A DNA stretch of 64,000 nt, taken from NCBI RefSeq assembly GCF_039888675.1, contig NZ_JBDQQR010000001.1, forward strand, positions 2,852,001 to 2,916,000, read 5' to 3'. The DNA is from Mesorhizobium sp. CAU 1732. GTDB taxonomy: Bacteria; Pseudomonadota; Alphaproteobacteria; Rhizobiales; Rhizobiaceae. The first letter of the stretch is position 1. Every line of letters starts with the position of its first letter. Positions 20,960-32,226 of this stretch are shown piece by piece. The notes below the pieces were generated by a model. The model was not told the DNA's origin. It made no database searches and saw only the letters and a program-made list of their open reading frames with translations. The position numbers were made by a program, and so were the translations under genes.

Positions 20960-21727
20960 TCAGATCGCGCCATAGGCTTCCGCGATACCGAGGAAGTCCG
21001 ATGCCTTCAGACTGGCACCGCCAACCAATGCCCCATTGACGTTCTCGATGGACAGAAGTTCGACCGCATTCGACGGCTTCACGGACCCGCCATAGAGAAT
21101 GCGCATGCGCGACGCTTCGGTCTCTCCGATTCGCTCGATGAGCTGCGCACGAATGTGAGCGTGCGCTTCCGCGACGTCGCTTACGCTCGGCGTCAGGCCC
21201 GTGCCGATCGCCCATACGGGCTCATAGGCAAGGACACAATTCGCATGGGTCGCGCTGGTCGGGACCGAACCGGCAATCTGCTTCGACAAAACGTCGAGCG
21301 TTTTGCCGCCTTCCCGCTCCGCCTGTGTTTCGCCGATACAAATGATGGAGACGATGCCGGCCCGCCACGCTGCAACCGCCTTTGCATGCACCTGCTCGTC
21401 GGTCTCGGCATGATCGGTTCGGCGCTCCGAATGACCGACGATGACATGCGACGCGCCGGCATCCTTGATCATTTCCGCGGACACATCGCCGGTGTGCGCG
21501 CCATTTTCCTTGGCATGGCAATCCTGCCCACCGGATTTGACGGGCGTGCGATGAAGGATCTCGGATGCACGCCACAAAAGGGTCGCGGGAACGCAGATGA
21601 GCGCATCGGTCTGCGTCTCCAGTCCCTTCATGAAGCCGTTTCCGATGACGATGATTTCGGGCAGCGAAGCGCTTGTGCCGTTCATCTTCCAGTTTCCGGC
21701 TACGAGGGGTCGAATGCCTCTTGTCAT
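20960..21727 (-). CDS. tpiA: Triose-phosphate isomerase
   Basis: Interconverts dihydroxyacetone phosphate and glyceraldehyde 3-phosphate. The 255-residue barrel contains the substrate-binding Lys in VAGNWKMNG, the catalytic His in [10 protein letters not shown], the catalytic Glu in [15 protein letters not shown], and the phosphate-binding [13 protein letters not shown] and [13 protein letters not shown]. Start at 21727 ([14 protein letters not shown]) is preceded by AAGGAGAT. Diverges from the PpiD-like gene across about 145 bp that must contain both promoters; I could not assign clear boxes there. Confidence 0.97.
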   Translation of the reverse strand: MTRGIRPLVAGNWKMNGTSASLPEIIVIGNGFMKGLETQTDALICVPATLLWRASEILHRTPVKSGGQDCHAKENGAHTGDVSAEMIKDAGASHVIVGHSERRTDHAETDEQVHAKAVAAWRAGIVSIICIGETQAEREGGKTLDVLSKQIAGSVPTSATHANCVLAYEPVWAIGTGLTPSVSDVAEAHAHIRAQLIERIGETEASRMRILYGGSVKPSNAVELLSIENVNGALVGGASLKASDFLGIAEAYGAI

Positions 21728-21872
21728 CGCGCGATCTCCTTCATTTGGCCGTGAGTTCGGGTTCTCCTAGCAAAATCGGGCTACAAAGCAATCGACACCG
21801 GCGGGGAAGGACGTTATTGCCGGTGCTCGCACCATATCGCCTCGGGGTTTCAAGGGTAACCGGGACAAAGAC

Positions 21873-23759
21873 ATGCTCAATTCTCTCAGAAGTGCCGCTG
21901 GAACGTGGGTGGCAAAGCTGCTGCTCATATTGCTGGTTCTCAGCTTTGCCGTCTGGGGGATATCCGGACAGATACTCGGCGGAATGGGCAGCAGTGTCCT
22001 GGTTGCGGGAAACACCAAGGTCTCGATCCTGGAGTACCGCCTCGCCTACGATCGCCAGATCGCCATGCTGTCGCAGCAATTCGGCCAGCAGATCACGCGC
22101 GAACAGGCGCGGGCTTTCGGCATCGACCAGCAGGTGCTGTCGCAGTTGACCGCCGGCGCGGTCCTCGACGAGCAGGCACGCGAGATGAATCTGGGCTTGT
22201 CGCGCGACCGCCTGGCGATCTTGACCGCCGAGGATCCCGCCTTCCGCGGCCCGGACGGCTCGTTCAACCGCCAGCAGTTCGAGTTCGCACTTCGCCAGAT
22301 CGGCATGCGCCCTCAGGACTACATCAAAAATCGCGAGCAGGTCGCGGTGCGGCAGCAGATCGTGGAAGCGGTTTCCGACGGTCTCGCCGCGCCTGATACA
22401 TTCCTGCGCGCCGTGTCGCTCTATCGCGGCGAAGACCGGACGGTGGAGTATCTCGTGATCCCGCAGTCCGAGGTAGAGCCGATCGAGGCACCGACCGACG
22501 ATGCGGTCGCGGCATATTTCGAAGAAAACAAGGCAAGCTACGCCGCCCCCGAATATCGCAAGATTTCCTACGTCAAGCTCGAGCCGGCCGACATCGCGGA
22601 CCCTTCGGTCGTCACCGATGACCAGGTGCGCGCGTCCTATGAGCAGAACGCAGCGCGTTACACGACCGCCGAGCGTCGCCGCATTGAGCAGATCGTGTTT
22701 GCCGACGAAGCAGCGGCGTCAGCCGCGCTGGAAAAGGTTCGCGGCGGAGCCACATTCGAGGACATCGCGGCCGAACAGGGCCGGTCGACCGCCGATCTGC
22801 TGCTCGGCACGTTCGACAAGGCTGGCGTGGCCGATCCGGCGATTGCCGAGGCCGCGTTCGCCCTCGAGGCGGACGAAGTCAGCGACGTGGTTCAGGGCGC
22901 TTTCGGCTCGATCCTGCTCCGGGTGACCGAGATCACGCCCGAGAGCGTGCGCCCGTTCGAGCAGGTTTCCACGGAGATCCGCGAAGAGATCGCGCTCGAT
23001 GAAGCCAATCGCATTCTGATGGACGTGTATGACGGATACGAAGATTCCCGCGCATCCGGCGAGAGCATGGCCCAGGCAGCCGAAAAGCAGCGTCTGACGG
23101 TCGTGACCGTCGACGCGGTCGATCGCAGCGGCAACACGCCGGACGGCACGACCTTGACCGATCTGCCGCAATCCGCCGCCTTGCTGAGCCAGGCCTTCGA
23201 GGCGGAAGCAGGCGTCGAGAACCCGCCGATCAACATCGGGTCGACGGGCTTCGTGTTTTACGAAGTGGACGACGTCACCGCCGCACGAGACCGCACCTTG
23301 GACGAGGTCCGCGACCGCGTCGTCGCTGACTGGACCGAGCGTGAGACCGCCACCCGGCTTTCGGCACGTGCAGGCGAACTGCAAAAGCAGATTGCGGACG
23401 GCAAGCCGATCGCCGAGGTCGCGACCGAGATCGAACAGGAGTTGCAGACGCGTCGCGGGCTCAAGCGCGACGCGAACGATGCCGCCCTGGGCGAAGCCGG
23501 CGTAGCGGCCGTTTTCGGCGTGGCACAAGGTGAGACCGGGATCGTGACGGCTCCGAGCGGCGACGCACAACTGGTGTTCCGGGTGACCGAAGTCGTGCAG
23601 CCCATGGATGCCGGCGCCGAATCGATCGCCGAAGACCAGCGGCGTTCCTTTGGCTCGGGTTTTGCTGACGATCTGCTCGACCAGCTCGTCGCGCGGCTGC
23701 AGTCGCAATACACCGTGACCGTGGATCGTGGGGCCGTCCAGCAGGCGCTGAGTTTCTAG
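21873..23759 (+). CDS. PpiD/SurA-type periplasmic peptidyl-prolyl isomerase, membrane anchored
   Basis: A 628-residue protein with the PpiD layout: a short basic start, one membrane anchor (residues about 13-32, WVAKLLLILLVLSFAVWGIS), a SurA_N-like chaperone region (for example FGQQITREQARAFGIDQQVL), a central parvulin-type rotamase domain (RRRIEQIVFADEAAASAALE, GATFEDIAAEQGRS), then a second helical chaperone region. It should act at the periplasmic face of the inner membrane on proteins emerging from Sec. In rhizobia this gene regularly precedes trpD; the spacing to trpD here is 6 bp, so folding and tryptophan genes share a transcript. The parvulin domain is divergent, so isomerase activity may be weak or absent, as for PpiD. 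Confidence 0.88.
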   Translation: MLNSLRSAAGTWVAKLLLILLVLSFAVWGISGQILGGMGSSVLVAGNTKVSILEYRLAYDRQIAMLSQQFGQQITREQARAFGIDQQVLSQLTAGAVLDEQAREMNLGLSRDRLAILTAEDPAFRGPDGSFNRQQFEFALRQIGMRPQDYIKNREQVAVRQQIVEAVSDGLAAPDTFLRAVSLYRGEDRTVEYLVIPQSEVEPIEAPTDDAVAAYFEENKASYAAPEYRKISYVKLEPADIADPSVVTDDQVRASYEQNAARYTTAERRRIEQIVFADEAAASAALEKVRGGATFEDIAAEQGRSTADLLLGTFDKAGVADPAIAEAAFALEADEVSDVVQGAFGSILLRVTEITPESVRPFEQVSTEIREEIALDEANRILMDVYDGYEDSRASGESMAQAAEKQRLTVVTVDAVDRSGNTPDGTTLTDLPQSAALLSQAFEAEAGVENPPINIGSTGFVFYEVDDVTAARDRTLDEVRDRVVADWTERETATRLSARAGELQKQIADGKPIAEVATEIEQELQTRRGLKRDANDAALGEAGVAAVFGVAQGETGIVTAPSGDAQLVFRVTEVVQPMDAGAESIAEDQRRSFGSGFADDLLDQLVARLQSQYTVTVDRGAVQQALSF

Positions 23760-23765
23760 CGTGCC

Positions 23766-24791
23766 ATGAGCGACTTCAAGACACACATCGCGACAGTCGC
23801 CAACGGAACGCCCCTCACCTTCGAGGAGGCACGCGAGGCCTTCGACATCATGATGTCGGGTGATGCCACGCCGAGCCAGATCGGCGGTTTCCTGATGGCG
23901 CTGCGAACGCGCGGCGAAACCGTCGACGAAATCTCCGGCGCGGTCGCGACGATGCGCGCCAAGATGCTTCGCGTCAGGGCGCCGGCGAACGCGATCGACA
24001 TCGTCGGCACGGGCGGTGACGCTTCGGGCTCCTACAACGTCTCGACCTGCGCTGCCTTCATCGTGGCAGGTGCGGGCGTTCCCGTGGCGAAGCACGGCAA
24101 CCGTGCCTTGTCGTCAAAGTCGGGTGCGGCCGATACGCTGATCGCCCTGGGTATCGACATCGAGATTTCCCCCGATCACATCTCGACCTGTATCGAGGAA
24201 GCGGGTGTCGGCTTCATGTTCGCGCCCGCCCATCATTCGGCCATGCGCCATGTCGGCCCGTCCCGCGTCGAACTCGGCACGCGCACGATCTTCAACCTGC
24301 TTGGTCCGCTCTCCAATCCGGCCGGCGTTTCGCGCCAACTGGTCGGTGTCTTCGCGCCGCAATGGGTCGAGCCGATCGCGCATGTTCTCAAGGGGCTCGG
24401 CTCCGAATCGATCTGGGTCGTCCATGGCGATGGCCTCGACGAGATGACCACAGCGGGCACGACGAAGGTCGCAGCGCTTGAGAATGGCGAGGTTCGCACC
24501 TTCGAAATCGCGCCGGAGGATGTCGGTCTTGCCAGGGCGAGGCCGGAGGATTTGAAAGGCGGCGACGCGCAGCACAATGCGCGCGCCCTGCGTGCCGTCC
24601 TGTCGGGCGAGCGAAACGCCTACCGCGACATCGCAATCCTCAACGCGGCGGGTGCCCTCGTCGTATCGGGCACGGTCGCGACGCTCCCGGACGGCATCGC
24701 CATGGCCACGCAGTCGATCGACAGCGCGTCTGCTCTTGCGGCGCTGGATAGGCTGGTTCACGTTTCCAACCGAAAGGGGAAGCCGCAATGA
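23766..24791 (+). CDS. trpD: Anthranilate phosphoribosyltransferase
   Basis: Second step of tryptophan synthesis: anthranilate plus PRPP to phosphoribosylanthranilate. The 341-residue protein shows the PRPP-binding [20 protein letters not shown], the [20 protein letters not shown] block, [20 protein letters not shown] and [20 protein letters not shown]. It is not fused to an amidotransferase. Starts 6 bp after the PpiD-like gene and its stop overlaps the trpC start (ATGA). No leader peptide or attenuator is visible, consistent with an internal position in an operon. Confidence 0.97.
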   Translation: MSDFKTHIATVANGTPLTFEEAREAFDIMMSGDATPSQIGGFLMALRTRGETVDEISGAVATMRAKMLRVRAPANAIDIVGTGGDASGSYNVSTCAAFIVAGAGVPVAKHGNRALSSKSGAADTLIALGIDIEISPDHISTCIEEAGVGFMFAPAHHSAMRHVGPSRVELGTRTIFNLLGPLSNPAGVSRQLVGVFAPQWVEPIAHVLKGLGSESIWVVHGDGLDEMTTAGTTKVAALENGEVRTFEIAPEDVGLARARPEDLKGGDAQHNARALRAVLSGERNAYRDIAILNAAGALVVSGTVATLPDGIAMATQSIDSASALAALDRLVHVSNRKGKPQ

Positions 24792-25600
24792 CGGACATTC
24801 TCCAGAAGATCGAAGTCTACAAGCGCGACGAAATCGCCGCGGCAAAGGCGGCGGTGCCGCTTTCCGAGCTCAAGGCGCGCAGCCGCGACGTCGATGCGCC
24901 GAGGGGCTTTCGTAAGGCGATCCAGGCCAAGCAGGCGGTCGGAGACTTTGCGCTCATCGCCGAGATCAAGAAGGCGAGCCCCTCCAAGGGCCTCATCCGC
25001 GCCGATTTCGATCCGCCGTCACTCGCCCGCGCCTATGAAGCCGGGGGCGCGGCCTGCCTTTCCGTCCTGACCGACACGCCATCGTTCCAGGGCGCACCGG
25101 AATTCCTCACCCACGCACGCGCGGCGACCGCCATGCCCGTGCTGCGCAAGGACTTCATGTTCGAGACCTATCAGGTCCATGAAGCGCGCAGTTGGGGTGC
25201 TGACGCGATCCTGATCATCATGGCGAGCCTATCGGATGACGACGCGCGGGCCCTGGAAGGCGAAGCGCACGACCTCGGCATGGACGTGCTGATCGAGGTG
25301 CATGACGAGGCGGAGATGGAGCGCGCCCTAAAACTCGCCTCACCCCTCATCGGCATCAACAACCGCAACCTGCGAACGTTTGAAGTAGGCCTCGAGACAT
25401 CGGAACGTCTGGCGCAACTCGTGCCCGACGAGCGCCTCATCGTCGGCGAAAGCGGCATCTTCACGCATGCCGACTGCAATCGCCTGTCGAATTCTGGCAT
25501 CTCCTGCTTCCTCGTCGGCGAGAGCCTGATGCGGCAGGCCGATGTGACACTTGCGACCCGCACGCTTCTCGGCATCGAACAGCGCAGCGCGGCAGGCTGA
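24788..25600 (+). CDS. trpC: Indole-3-glycerol phosphate synthase
   Basis: Converts CdRP to indole-3-glycerol phosphate. The 270-residue barrel has the catalytic block [20 protein letters not shown] (two Lys), [20 protein letters not shown] (Lys/Asp), [20 protein letters not shown] and [12 protein letters not shown]. It is not fused to TrpF, as is usual in alphaproteobacteria. Translationally coupled to trpD by ATGA and followed by moaC after 6 bp. Confidence 0.97.
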   Translation: MTDILQKIEVYKRDEIAAAKAAVPLSELKARSRDVDAPRGFRKAIQAKQAVGDFALIAEIKKASPSKGLIRADFDPPSLARAYEAGGAACLSVLTDTPSFQGAPEFLTHARAATAMPVLRKDFMFETYQVHEARSWGADAILIIMASLSDDDARALEGEAHDLGMDVLIEVHDEAEMERALKLASPLIGINNRNLRTFEVGLETSERLAQLVPDERLIVGESGIFTHADCNRLSNSGISCFLVGESLMRQADVTLATRTLLGIEQRSAAG

Positions 25601-25606
25601 CACCCG

Positions 25607-26095
25607 ATGAGCGGTTCCGGCCTCACACATCTGGGTGCATCGGGCGAAGCCAACATGGTGGATGTCGGCGCCAAGGCCGAGACCGAGCGTACCGCGATCG
25701 CGGAAGGCGCGGTGGTCATGAAAGCGGAGACGCTGCGCATGATCCTCGATGGCGACGCCAAGAAGGGGGACGTTCTGGGCACCGCGCGCATCGCCGGCAT
25801 CATGGCGGCCAAGCGCACGCACGAGCTGATTCCGCTTTGCCATCCGCTTCTGCTCACGAAGGTTTCCGTCGATATCGAGCCTGACGCCACGCTGCCCGGC
25901 CTGCGCGTGCGCGCGCTGGCCCGTGTGACCGGCAAAACCGGTGTGGAGATGGAAGCGCTCACGGCCGCATCCGTCGCCTGCCTCACGATCTACGACATGG
26001 CCAAGGCCGCCGATCGTGGAATGACGATCACCGGAATCCGCGTTGTCGAGAAGAGCGGCGGCAAATCCGGCGATTACCGCGCCGCGGAGGCCTGA
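25607..26095 (+). CDS. moaC: Cyclic pyranopterin monophosphate synthase MoaC
   Basis: Second enzyme of molybdenum-cofactor synthesis; converts the MoaA product to cPMP. The 162-residue protein has the usual [20 protein letters not shown] at residues about 17-36, [20 protein letters not shown] and the C-terminal [20 protein letters not shown]. It sits between trpC and moeA, a conserved rhizobial order. The stop TGA (26093-26095) is separated by one base from the TTG start of moeA, whose Shine-Dalgarno lies inside the moaC end. Confidence 0.96.
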   Translation: MSGSGLTHLGASGEANMVDVGAKAETERTAIAEGAVVMKAETLRMILDGDAKKGDVLGTARIAGIMAAKRTHELIPLCHPLLLTKVSVDIEPDATLPGLRVRALARVTGKTGVEMEALTAASVACLTIYDMAKAADRGMTITGIRVVEKSGGKSGDYRAAEA

Positions 26096-26096
26096 G

Positions 26097-27305
26097 TTGG
26101 CTGGTCTGCTGCCCGTCGACGATGCGCTGGCGCAACTCCTGCGCGACGCCGGTCCGCTTGGCGCGGAAGATGTCGCAATCGCCGAAGCCTCCGGTCGCGT
26201 TTTGGCCTCGGCCATCGCCGCAAGACGAACGCAACCGCCCTTCCCCGCCTCGGCGATGGACGGCTATGCGGTGCGTGGGCAAGACATCGAGACCATACCG
26301 GCAAAGCTCAACGTGATCGGCGAATCGATCGCCGGCAAGCGCTTCGACGGCACGGTCGGCCCCGGCGAGGCCGTGCGCATCTTTACCGGCGCACCGATTC
26401 CAAATGGCGCCGACACGGTTCTCCTTCAGGAAGATGCCAAGGGTGTCGGCAACCAGACCATCGAGGCGCTGGAAGCGACGCCAAAGGGCAGACACATCCG
26501 CCGCGAAGGCCTCGACTTCATCACCGGCGAGCCACTCTTGAGCGCTGGCCGCCTGCTCGATCCGGCCGCACTTTCGCTCGCCGCGGCCGCCAACCATGCG
26601 ATGCTGCCGGTTGTGCGCAAACCGCTGGTCGCGATCATCGCCACCGGCACGGAGCTTGTCGCACCGGGTGACAATCCCGGCCCGGACCAGATCGTCGCGT
26701 CCAACAGCTATGGCGTCGCCGCGATCGCGCGCAACGCCGGCGCGCAAATCCTCGACCTCGGCATCGTCCCCGACGATCGCGCGCAGATCGCCGCCTCCAT
26801 GGATCGCGCACGCGCCGCGCGCGCCGACATCGTCGTCACGCTGGGCGGCGCGTCTGTCGGTGACCACGACCTCGTCCGCGACGTGCTTGCCGGCCAGGGA
26901 ATGCAGCTTGAGTTCTGGAAGATCGCCATGCGTCCGGGCAAGCCGCTGATGTTCGGGCGCTTCGATGACACGCGGGTGCTGGGTCTGCCGGGCAACCCTG
27001 TCTCGAGCATGGTTTGTGCCTATGTCTTCCTCGTGCCGCTGGTGGCTGCCCTCGCCGGCCGCTCTACCGCCAACCGATTGCGCTCAGCCCGTCTCGGATC
27101 GCCCATGAAAGCCAACGATCACCGACAGGATTACGTGCGGGCGCATGTCGAGGACCGTGATGGCGAACTCACCGCGACCCCCTTCGGCACGCAGGATTCG
27201 TCGATGCTCAAGACGCTCGCCGCATCGAATGCGCTGATCGTCAGAGAGCCGGGAGCAGCCGCGGCCGAGCCTGGCGATGCTTGCCGCGTCATGCTGCTAA
27301 GCTGA
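26097..27305 (+). CDS. moeA: Molybdopterin molybdenumtransferase MoeA
   Basis: Inserts molybdate into adenylylated molybdopterin. The 402-residue product has [57 protein letters not shown], the MoCF domain [15 protein letters not shown] and [19 protein letters not shown], and [21 protein letters not shown] choose the TTG at 26097 because GGAGG (26086-26090) lies 6 nt upstream and the protein then begins right at the MoeA core. The ATG at 26043 overlaps moaC by 53 bp and adds a basic, non-conserved stretch. Last of the trp-moa group; lexA follows with its own promoter. Confidence 0.95.
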   Translation: MAGLLPVDDALAQLLRDAGPLGAEDVAIAEASGRVLASAIAARRTQPPFPASAMDGYAVRGQDIETIPAKLNVIGESIAGKRFDGTVGPGEAVRIFTGAPIPNGADTVLLQEDAKGVGNQTIEALEATPKGRHIRREGLDFITGEPLLSAGRLLDPAALSLAAAANHAMLPVVRKPLVAIIATGTELVAPGDNPGPDQIVASNSYGVAAIARNAGAQILDLGIVPDDRAQIAASMDRARAARADIVVTLGGASVGDHDLVRDVLAGQGMQLEFWKIAMRPGKPLMFGRFDDTRVLGLPGNPVSSMVCAYVFLVPLVAALAGRSTANRLRSARLGSPMKANDHRQDYVRAHVEDRDGELTATPFGTQDSSMLKTLAASNALIVREPGAAAAEPGDACRVMLLS

Positions 27306-27340
27306 ACAAAGCATCAACGAATTCATTAAAATTAAACGTG

Positions 27341-27386
27341 TTGCGGAACACAACTGGAACAGATAGTGTTTGTTCTGGTTTTGTTT
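27341..27386 (+). promoter_or_regulatory. lexA promoter with SOS box and a second half-matching box
   Basis: TTGCGG (27341-27346), a 17-bp spacer and TAGTGT (27364-27369) form a sigma-70-like promoter. GAAC-N7-GAAC at 27346-27360, the exact reverse complement of the alphaproteobacterial SOS box GTTC-N7-GTTC, fills the spacer. A second site, GTTC-N7-GTTT at 27372-27386, lies just after the -10. The layout predicts that LexA represses its own gene by blocking polymerase. The box consensus is established knowledge; the promoter boxes are my reading. Confidence 0.82.
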
Positions 27387-27412
27387 TTGGATCGATTCCC
27401 AAGGGGCGAGCG

Positions 27413-28129
27413 ATGCTGACGCGCAAGCAACACGAACTGCTTCTCTTCATCCATGAGCGGTTGAAGGAGACGGGAATCCCCCCTTCTTTCGACGAAATGA
27501 AGGAAGCGCTCGATCTGGCGTCCAAATCCGGCATCCACCGTCTCATCACCGCTCTCGAGGAACGGGGCTTCATCAGGCGTCTTCCCAACAGGGCGCGCGC
27601 GCTGGAGGTTCTGCGGCTTCCCGATTCGATTGCTCCGGGCCTGAATGCGGCGAAGAAGTTTTCACCGAGCGTCATCCAGGGCAGCCTCGGCAGGGCGCCT
27701 GAGCGCTCCCGCCTGCATACCCATAGCAATGACGACGACACTCCGGCGTCCGTATCGATCCCGGTCATGGGGCGGATCGCGGCCGGCGTTCCGATCGACG
27801 CGATCCAGCACAAGACGCATTCGATCAGCGTACCGCCGGAAATGCTGTCCGGTGGCGAGCACTATGCGCTCGAGGTCAAAGGCGACTCGATGATCGAGGC
27901 CGGCATCTTCGACGGCGACACGGTCATCATCAAGGATGGCCAGACGGCCAGTCCGGGCGATATCGTCGTTGCGCTCGTCGATGACGAGGAAGCGACCCTC
28001 AAGCGGTTCCGTCGAAAGGGCGCGTCGATCGCGCTGGAAGCCGCCAATCCGGCTTACGAAACACGCATCTTCGGACCGGACCGCATCAAGGTTCAGGGCA
28101 AACTCGTCGGCCTGATCCGCCGCTATTGA
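27413..28129 (+). CDS. lexA: LexA repressor, SOS regulator
   Basis: A 238-residue LexA. The N-terminal winged helix ([40 protein letters not shown]) binds the SOS box. The C-terminal peptidase has the Ala-Gly cleavage site in GRIAAGVP, the catalytic Ser in [13 protein letters not shown] and the Lys in [10 protein letters not shown]. At 238 residues it is longer than E. coli LexA (202), typical for alphaproteobacteria because of a longer hinge. Start at 27413 has AAGGGG upstream; the frame is open upstream through the operator. RecA-stimulated self-cleavage would derepress the regulon. Converges with comEC. Confidence 0.96.
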   Translation: MLTRKQHELLLFIHERLKETGIPPSFDEMKEALDLASKSGIHRLITALEERGFIRRLPNRARALEVLRLPDSIAPGLNAAKKFSPSVIQGSLGRAPERSRLHTHSNDDDTPASVSIPVMGRIAAGVPIDAIQHKTHSISVPPEMLSGGEHYALEVKGDSMIEAGIFDGDTVIIKDGQTASPGDIVVALVDDEEATLKRFRRKGASIALEAANPAYETRIFGPDRIKVQGKLVGLIRRY

Positions 28130-28151
28130 AGGCAGACGGCGCGCCCGGCCT

Positions 28152-30518
28152 CTAATCCCGCCGGTCATTGGCTTCGGCGGGATTTTCGCGCTGGTAGGGC
28201 GGCATGCCGCGCGCTGCGCGCGAGAACTGGCGATGATGGTGCCACGCGCGGTACGGTTCCCTGATCGCGTAGCGGGGCGTGGGGCGCAGGCCATTTGCGG
28301 GAAACGAGAACTCGACGCTGCCATGGCGCGCGAGGTCGCGTTTGGTAATGACCAGCACTGCCGCGTTTTCGCACGGATCGCCGGCGGTGGCGTCGTCGAT
28401 GATGATGACGGTTGCTTCGCCGCAGACACCTGCCGCGTCATTTTCGGTCGCCGCATAGGCCACAACGCCCCCGCTTCCGTGCCGCGCGATGCACAAGCCC
28501 TCGTCGTTGCAGATGAAGCCCGAGGCGTGCTCCGCTTGTGATCCCGCGGCAGTGCCGGGTCGGACGATCTCCGTGGCTGCAAAAGCTCGCATCCAGTTGT
28601 CCATCGTAAATGCGCGCGGACGCGGGCGATTGACGGCGACGCGGCCATCCTCGAGCCGCATGGCGACGAGACTGCCATCTTCGGAGATGATGACATCCGG
28701 CACATCCCGCATGAAAAGCATGAATGCGGCGATTGCCAGAAGCGGCGCGGCAGCCCACCGCATCACCCCATCCGTCATCGTCAGAAATGCGAGTGCAAGC
28801 GTCGTGATCAGCACGGCGCCCAGCGGAATCGCGCCGGTCATGTCGAATACGGATCGCTCAGCCAGCCAGATCGCGACCGCATTCATCGCGGCGATGCCGA
28901 GCCCCATCAATTGCAGCGCTGGCCCTTCCAGGCCGAACGGCATGAGGATCGATGCGATGACCGCCATCGGCATGACGATCACCGAGACGAACGGCATTGC
29001 AGCCAGGTTCGCCACCAGACCGAGCGGGGCGACCTGCTGGAAATGCCATGCGGTGAAAAGCGCCGTCGCAAGGCCGGCGACGACGGACGTCATCGAGAGC
29101 CCCGCCGCGTAGATTCCGCTCGCCCGCAGGACGGAGGCGACAGGCGACCGCCGCGGCGGAGGTCCGCTGGCCGGCTTTCCCTGTCGGTATTCCGTCCACG
29201 CAGCATAGGAGGCAACGAGCGCGGCAGTTGCCGCAAACGACATCTGGAAACTCGGGCCGACGACTTCATGCGGCGCGATCAAAAGGATGATGATCGCCGA
29301 GATCGCAAGGTTTCGCATGGTCAGCGCCGCGCGGTCCACCATCACAGCAAGCAGCATGACCGCCAGCATGATGAAGCTTCGTTGTGCAGCGACATCCGCG
29401 CCCGACATCACGAGGTAGAATGCGGTCGCCGACAGCGCCACAAACGCGGCGTATTTCTTCACCGGGTGCCGCGACGAGAAGGCCGGAACAAGCGCGAAGC
29501 AGCATCGCATGCCGACCATGAGCGTTCCCGCCACGAGCGCCATGTGAAGCCCCGAGATCGAGATCACATGATAGAGGCCGACGACGCGAAGCGCTTCGTT
29601 GATGTCCTCCGGAATGCCCGCACGGACGCCGGTGATGAGGGCTGCCGCGATCTCGCCTTCCGGGCCGCCGATCTGCAATGCGATCCGCCCCGCCATGATG
29701 CCGCGCTGCTCTTCGATCCAGGCGCGGACGCGGTCTCCGAACCGAGGTGTTGTGACGATGTCGGCAAGTTCGGGATTGTTGAGAAAGAAGCCGATCGCGC
29801 CGATTCCATCGAAATAGCTCTTGAAGGAGAAGTCGTAGCTTTGCGGGCGAACCGGTCCCGAGGGCGGGATCAGGCGAACGAGGCCCGTCATCGTGTCGCC
29901 GGGTTTCAGTCCCTCCGGTATTGCGCGCGCGGTGGCGCGGATCCTGTCGGGCGCATAGCGAAGCTCAGGGCGAGCCGTCGAGACGACGTCGAGCGTCAGG
30001 CGGAACCGACCGCTGGACTGGTGCTCGATGCGTGCCACCCGTCCTGTTATGCGCGTGGTGATCTCCGCGCCCATCATCGGGGTCAATGCTCGCCACGTCT
30101 CGACCTTGGCGGCTCCCATGCCGATAAGGGTCATCAGCGCGGCAAGTGCCGTCAGGCGCATGACGGGCCTGGCAACAGCCATCACCGCGCATCCGGCAGC
30201 AAACACTGCGGCCACAACCAGCAAGATTGCGGGCGGCTCACTGGGCATCGTGAAGTAGACGAGCGCGCCGATCGCCATGAACGCCGGCACGAGGAGAAAG
30301 GCGTTCCCCCGTTCGAGATACTGCTCGAAGCCCGAACGCCCTGCCTCCTGCAGCGCCTCCAGGTTCAGACGCGGCCGAGGGAGGTTCCGCCCAGCCACCG
30401 GCCCCACCGTCACATCGGTGAAGGATCGGGTAGCAGGGAGCGACGCGTCGGACGCAAAATCCGGCGACACGCTGTACTGACGGCGCTCGTCCGTCGCGAT
30501 CGGTCTTTCCCCACCCAT
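28152..30518 (-). CDS. comEC: ComEC/Rec2-family membrane channel protein with degenerate C-terminal domain
   Basis: A 788-residue polytopic protein. After a soluble N-terminal extension come membrane segments and a DUF4131-type region, then the ComEC competence core with the hallmark [20 protein letters not shown] (about residues 305-324) and many helices (for example [20 protein letters not shown]). The C-terminal about 200 residues occupy the place of the metallo-beta-lactamase domain of Bacillus ComEC, but I see no HxHxDH motif. ComEC transports single-stranded DNA across the inner membrane in transformable bacteria. No other competence genes are in the window, so a role in DNA uptake is only inferred. 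Diverges from gltX and converges with lexA. Confidence 0.88.
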   Translation of the reverse strand: MGGERPIATDERRQYSVSPDFASDASLPATRSFTDVTVGPVAGRNLPRPRLNLEALQEAGRSGFEQYLERGNAFLLVPAFMAIGALVYFTMPSEPPAILLVVAAVFAAGCAVMAVARPVMRLTALAALMTLIGMGAAKVETWRALTPMMGAEITTRITGRVARIEHQSSGRFRLTLDVVSTARPELRYAPDRIRATARAIPEGLKPGDTMTGLVRLIPPSGPVRPQSYDFSFKSYFDGIGAIGFFLNNPELADIVTTPRFGDRVRAWIEEQRGIMAGRIALQIGGPEGEIAAALITGVRAGIPEDINEALRVVGLYHVISISGLHMALVAGTLMVGMRCCFALVPAFSSRHPVKKYAAFVALSATAFYLVMSGADVAAQRSFIMLAVMLLAVMVDRAALTMRNLAISAIIILLIAPHEVVGPSFQMSFAATAALVASYAAWTEYRQGKPASGPPPRRSPVASVLRASGIYAAGLSMTSVVAGLATALFTAWHFQQVAPLGLVANLAAMPFVSVIVMPMAVIASILMPFGLEGPALQLMGLGIAAMNAVAIWLAERSVFDMTGAIPLGAVLITTLALAFLTMTDGVMRWAAAPLLAIAAFMLFMRDVPDVIISEDGSLVAMRLEDGRVAVNRPRPRAFTMDNWMRAFAATEIVRPGTAAGSQAEHASGFICNDEGLCIARHGSGGVVAYAATENDAAGVCGEATVIIIDDATAGDPCENAAVLVITKRDLARHGSVEFSFPANGLRPTPRYAIREPYRAWHHHRQFSRAARGMPPYQRENPAEANDRRD

Positions 30519-30635
30519 GCCGCTTCCCGCTCGGGTAATGCTTGCACGCCCGACCTCCTATGCTACATGAGCGCCAGCAAAAGACCATCGGGCGGCCAAT
30601 GCCGCCCCGCAACGACGCTTCCCGGGAAGAAATCC

Positions 30636-32060
30636 ATGTCTGACAAGGTCGTAACCCGCTTCGCGCCGTCGCCGACGGGCTATCTTCATATCGGCGGCGC
30701 GCGCACCGCGCTCTTCAACTGGCTCTACGCCCAGCACACGGGCGGCGTCATGCTGCTGCGCATCGAGGATACCGATCGCGAGCGCTCCACTGACGCGGCC
30801 ACGGCGGCGATTCTCGATGGACTGTCCTGGCTTGGCTTGCAGTGGGATGGCGAGCCGGTTTCGCAATTCGAACGCGCGCCGCGTCACCGCGAAGTCGCCG
30901 AGGAACTCGTGCGCGCCGGCAAGGCGTATTATTGCTACGCCTCGCCCGAGGAGCTCACCGAGATGCGCGAGAAGGCCCGCGCGGAGGGCCGTCCACCCCG
31001 TTATGACGGACGTTGGCGCGACCGCGATCCTTCCGAGGCTCCGGCTGGCGCGAAGGGCGCGATCCGTATCAAGGCGCCGCGCGACGGTGAGACGATCGTC
31101 CGCGATCGCGTGCAGGGCGATGTCCGTTTTCCCAACAAGGATCTCGACGATTTCATCATCCTTCGCTCAGACGGCAATCCGACCTACATGCATGCCGTCG
31201 TCGTCGACGATCACGATATGGGCGTCACCCATATCATCCGGGGCGACGATCACCTGACGAACGCCGCGCGCCAGACGGTCATTTATCAGGCGATGGGTTG
31301 GGATGTGCCTGTCATGGCGCATATCCCGCTCATTCACGGTGCGGACGGCGCAAAACTCTCCAAGCGCCACGGCGCTCTCGGCGTCGAAGCATATCGCGCG
31401 CTCGGCTATCTTCCCGAAGCGCTGCGCAACTACCTCGTCCGCCTTGGCTGGAGCCACGGAGACGACGAGGTGATGGCCGCGCAGGACATGATCCGCTGGT
31501 TCGAGATCGAGGACGTCAACAAGGGTGCCGCGCGCTTCGACTTCCAGAAGCTGGAGGCTTTGAACGGCGTCTACATGCGCCAGAGCGACGATGCCGCCCT
31601 GCTCGACCAGTTCCTCTCGACCCTGCCCTACATCGAAGAGCGTGGCGCAATTCCGGCCGAGCTGAACGAGCGGGACAAGGCGATGCTGCTTGCGGCGATG
31701 CCCGGTCTGAAAGAGCGCGCAAAGACGCTGGTCGAACTTGCCGACAGCGCGCAGTATCTCTTTGCGGCTCGGCCATTGGCGCTCGACGAAAAGGCGGCGC
31801 AAATCCTTGACGCCGATGCGCGAGCCACGATCGCGGGGCTGCTTCCGGATTTCGAAGCCATTGACGACTGGTCGGCGCAATCGACCGAGGCGGCGGTGCG
31901 AGCTTACGCTGAAAAAACAGGGCTGAAACTGGGCAAGGTGGCGCAGCCCCTGCGCGCTGCGCTGACCGGGCGCGCAACCTCGCCCGGCGTGTTCGACGTG
32001 CTCGGCGTGCTCGGGCGCGAGGAGAGCCTGGAACGCCTGCGTGACCAGACAAGTGCCTGA
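30636..32060 (+). CDS. gltX: Glutamyl-tRNA synthetase
   Basis: Class I aminoacyl-tRNA synthetase of 474 residues. The HIGH-type motif appears as [20 protein letters not shown] and the KMSKS-type motif as [15 protein letters not shown]; the C-terminal anticodon-binding domain follows. Alphaproteobacteria commonly carry two GltX paralogues, one of them non-discriminating; which one this is cannot be decided by eye. The ATG at 30636 has GGGAAGA upstream. The frame is open for 1.7 kb upstream, but that stretch is antisense to comEC. Followed by gltA after about 165 bp. Confidence 0.96.
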   Translation: MSDKVVTRFAPSPTGYLHIGGARTALFNWLYAQHTGGVMLLRIEDTDRERSTDAATAAILDGLSWLGLQWDGEPVSQFERAPRHREVAEELVRAGKAYYCYASPEELTEMREKARAEGRPPRYDGRWRDRDPSEAPAGAKGAIRIKAPRDGETIVRDRVQGDVRFPNKDLDDFIILRSDGNPTYMHAVVVDDHDMGVTHIIRGDDHLTNAARQTVIYQAMGWDVPVMAHIPLIHGADGAKLSKRHGALGVEAYRALGYLPEALRNYLVRLGWSHGDDEVMAAQDMIRWFEIEDVNKGAARFDFQKLEALNGVYMRQSDDAALLDQFLSTLPYIEERGAIPAELNERDKAMLLAAMPGLKERAKTLVELADSAQYLFAARPLALDEKAAQILDADARATIAGLLPDFEAIDDWSAQSTEAAVRAYAEKTGLKLGKVAQPLRAALTGRATSPGVFDVLGVLGREESLERLRDQTSA

Positions 32061-32226
32061 ATTTGCGCGGTCACGACGATCTTTTGCATTGCAACAATGC
32101 GCTGGCGGGATAGCTTGGCACGCTCCCGCAAATGCGATAGCAAGAGCGCGCAATCGGCGCGCGGTTGTTATGCATTATCGCTGACGGCATCGACGACGAG
32201 GCAACATACATTGAGAGGTGATTGTC

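Noticed and set aside
28911..30635. Very long open frame running into gltX from upstream on the plus strand
   Set aside because: It is antisense to comEC, Arg/His-rich and without recognisable domains; gltX itself starts at 30636 with a ribosome binding site and its signature motif.
32061..32226. Riboswitch or strong promoter upstream of gltA
   Set aside because: Only short inverted repeats (GCATTG/CAATGC and GCGGGA/TCCCGC) are visible; no known riboswitch pattern and no convincing promoter boxes.
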